A stretch of DNA of 64,000 nt from Croceicoccus naphthovorans (GTDB lineage: Bacteria; Pseudomonadota; Alphaproteobacteria; Sphingomonadales; Sphingomonadaceae): positions 2,669,501 to 2,733,500 of the forward strand of contig NZ_CP011770.1 in the NCBI RefSeq assembly GCF_001028705.1. The letters are read 5' to 3'. How positions within the stretch are numbered: the stretch's first letter is position 1; every line of letters starts with the position of its first letter. Below, piece by piece: positions 63,112 through 64,000 of the stretch. The position numbers and the translations under genes were made by a program. The notes under the pieces were generated by a model. That model was given only the letters and a program-made list of their open reading frames with translations, was not told the DNA's origin and ran no database searches.

Positions 63112-64000
63112 TCAGGCCAATTCCACTTCGCTGACCGAATAGCCCTGATCGGTCAGGTCGGAAATCAGCTGATCGATCTGGTGCCGATCGCGTGCCTCAC
63201 ACTCGATATCGGTGATCAGGCCCTTGGCCGGCAGCGTGGTGAAGATGCGCTGGTGATAGATCTCGATGATGTTCACGTTATGCGCGTCGAACGCGTGCAT
63301 CACCTTGTAAAGCGCGCCGGGCCGATCCTGCAGCGTCAGCCGCAGCCGCGCCAGACGGCCCGACCGCGCCAGATCGCGCAGCAACACGTTGGCCAGCAGG
63401 CGCGTATCGATATTGCCGCCGCACAGCACCAGCCCGATCTTCTTGCCTGCAAATCTCTCTCGATGCGCCAGCACCGCCGCAAGGCCCGCCGCGCCCGCGC
63501 CTTCGACAACCGTCTTTTCGATCTGCAACAGCAGCGACACCGCGTTTTCCAACGCCGCCTCGTCCACCAGCAGGATGTCGTCGACCAGTTCGGCGATCAC
63601 TTTCGAGGTGATTTCGCCTGGTGCCTTCACCGCGATACCCTCCGCCAGAGTATCGCCGCCGCAGGGCAGGTCCTCACCCTTGATCCGCGCGAACATCGAG
63701 GGATAGAGCTTTGCCTGAACGCCGACGATCTCGATATCGGGCTTGATGTCGCGTGCGATGGTCGAGATGCCAGAGATCAGCCCGCCCCCGCCGATCGGCA
63801 CGATCAGCGTGTCGAGTTCCGGCACGTCTTCCAGCATTTCCAGCCCGACGGTGCCCTGCCCCGCCGCGACCAGAACGTCGTCAAACGGGTGGATAAAGGT
63901 AAGACCCAGTTCCTTTTCCAGCTTGCGCGCATGGGCGCTCGCGTCGTCGAACGTCTCACCCTCCAGCACGACTTTGCCGCCCACGCTTTCGGTCTGCATG
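63112..64000 (-). CDS. ilvA: threonine ammonia-lyase, C-terminal part (cut by window end)
   Basis: About 295 residues of a PLP-dependent threonine dehydratase run off the right edge. LGLTFIHPFDDVLVAAGQGT and VGLEMLEDVPELDTLIVPIG lead to the phosphate loop VPIGGGGLISGIS. AGAAGLAAVLAHRERFAGKK and VLCGGNIDTRLL follow, and then a single ACT domain (LRLTLQDRPGALYKVMHAFD, NVNIIEIYHQRIF). One ACT domain and about 410 total residues suggest the short, catabolic-type or IlvA1 enzyme. The lysine that binds PLP lies outside the window. Confidence 0.92.
   Translation of the reverse strand, partial: MQTESVGGKVVLEGETFDDASAHARKLEKELGLTFIHPFDDVLVAAGQGTVGLEMLEDVPELDTLIVPIGGGGLISGISTIARDIKPDIEIVGVQAKLYPSMFARIKGEDLPCGGDTLAEGIAVKAPGEITSKVIAELVDDILLVDEAALENAVSLLLQIEKTVVEGAGAAGLAAVLAHRERFAGKKIGLVLCGGNIDTRLLANVLLRDLARSGRLARLRLTLQDRPGALYKVMHAFDAHNVNIIEIYHQRIFTTLPAKGLITDIECEARDRHQIDQLISDLTDQGYSVSEVELA

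Overview
The window is high-GC alphaproteobacterial chromosome, most probably from the Sphingomonadales (Erythrobacteraceae-like). The pointers are a meso-DAP-type murE inside a long, translationally coupled dcw cluster, a glnB-glnA pair, a tamA-tamB pair, a short type-2 ArgC, a MEKHLA-domain protein, an RcnB-like secreted protein and a DUF4331 locus. Species cannot be fixed from the sequence alone.

Region 1 (1-16,800) is accessory and decaying. It holds the end of an alpha/beta hydrolase, nested remnants of IS6-family elements, an ABC-F ATPase with an HNH protein, and an intact four-gene envelope cassette (DUF4331 split over two genes, a membrane-anchored TPR protein, a HupE/UreJ-like membrane protein). 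After that comes a catabolic island in ruins: a frameshifted GST fragment beside an intact GST-like gene, one IS3-family element, two truncated SDR genes joined tail to tail, an intact zinc alcohol dehydrogenase, a molybdopterin-oxidoreductase pseudogene with a 17-bp tandem duplication, an intact aldehyde dehydrogenase, a 3-hydroxyisobutyrate-dehydrogenase-like pseudogene and the ghost of a large serine recombinase. The island stops at tRNA-Ala(CGC).

Region 2 (16,800-40,260) is core genome read mainly from the minus strand: a lipoprotein, a Bax-inhibitor-1-like protein, proC, a YbjN protein, a TPR protein, ftsZ, and then (reading leftward from mraZ) mraZ-rsmH-ftsL-ftsI-murE-murF*-mraY-murD-ftsW-murG-murC-murB-ftsQ-ftsA. 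Nearly all dcw genes overlap their neighbours by 1-4 bases. Three things are unusual: ddl is missing between murB and ftsQ; the murF position holds a 322-residue MurF-derived protein without a recognisable ATP loop or C-terminal domain; and ftsA is separated from ftsZ by two unrelated genes on opposite strands. Both the missing and the degenerate function concern D-Ala-D-Ala synthesis and attachment. A ten-base-periodic GGGA array upstream of mraZ looks like the MraZ operator.

Region 3 (40,260-64,000) is core metabolism and envelope: a GldG/DUF4350-like lipoprotein, cysK, ccmAB, phhB, a DNA glycosylase, a 2Fe-2S ferredoxin, map, a DUF3298-type lipoprotein, an M17 aminopeptidase, MEKHLA, an SH3-only protein coupled to argC, glnB-glnA with a sigma-54-like promoter and repeated upstream sites, a patatin, an RcnB-like protein, a fasciclin lipoprotein, tamB, tamA, bpt and the 3' part of ilvA.

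All calls come from reading the sequence. No database search was run, so family names rest on motif and alignment memory, and start codons are choices based on overlaps and Shine-Dalgarno-like sequence.
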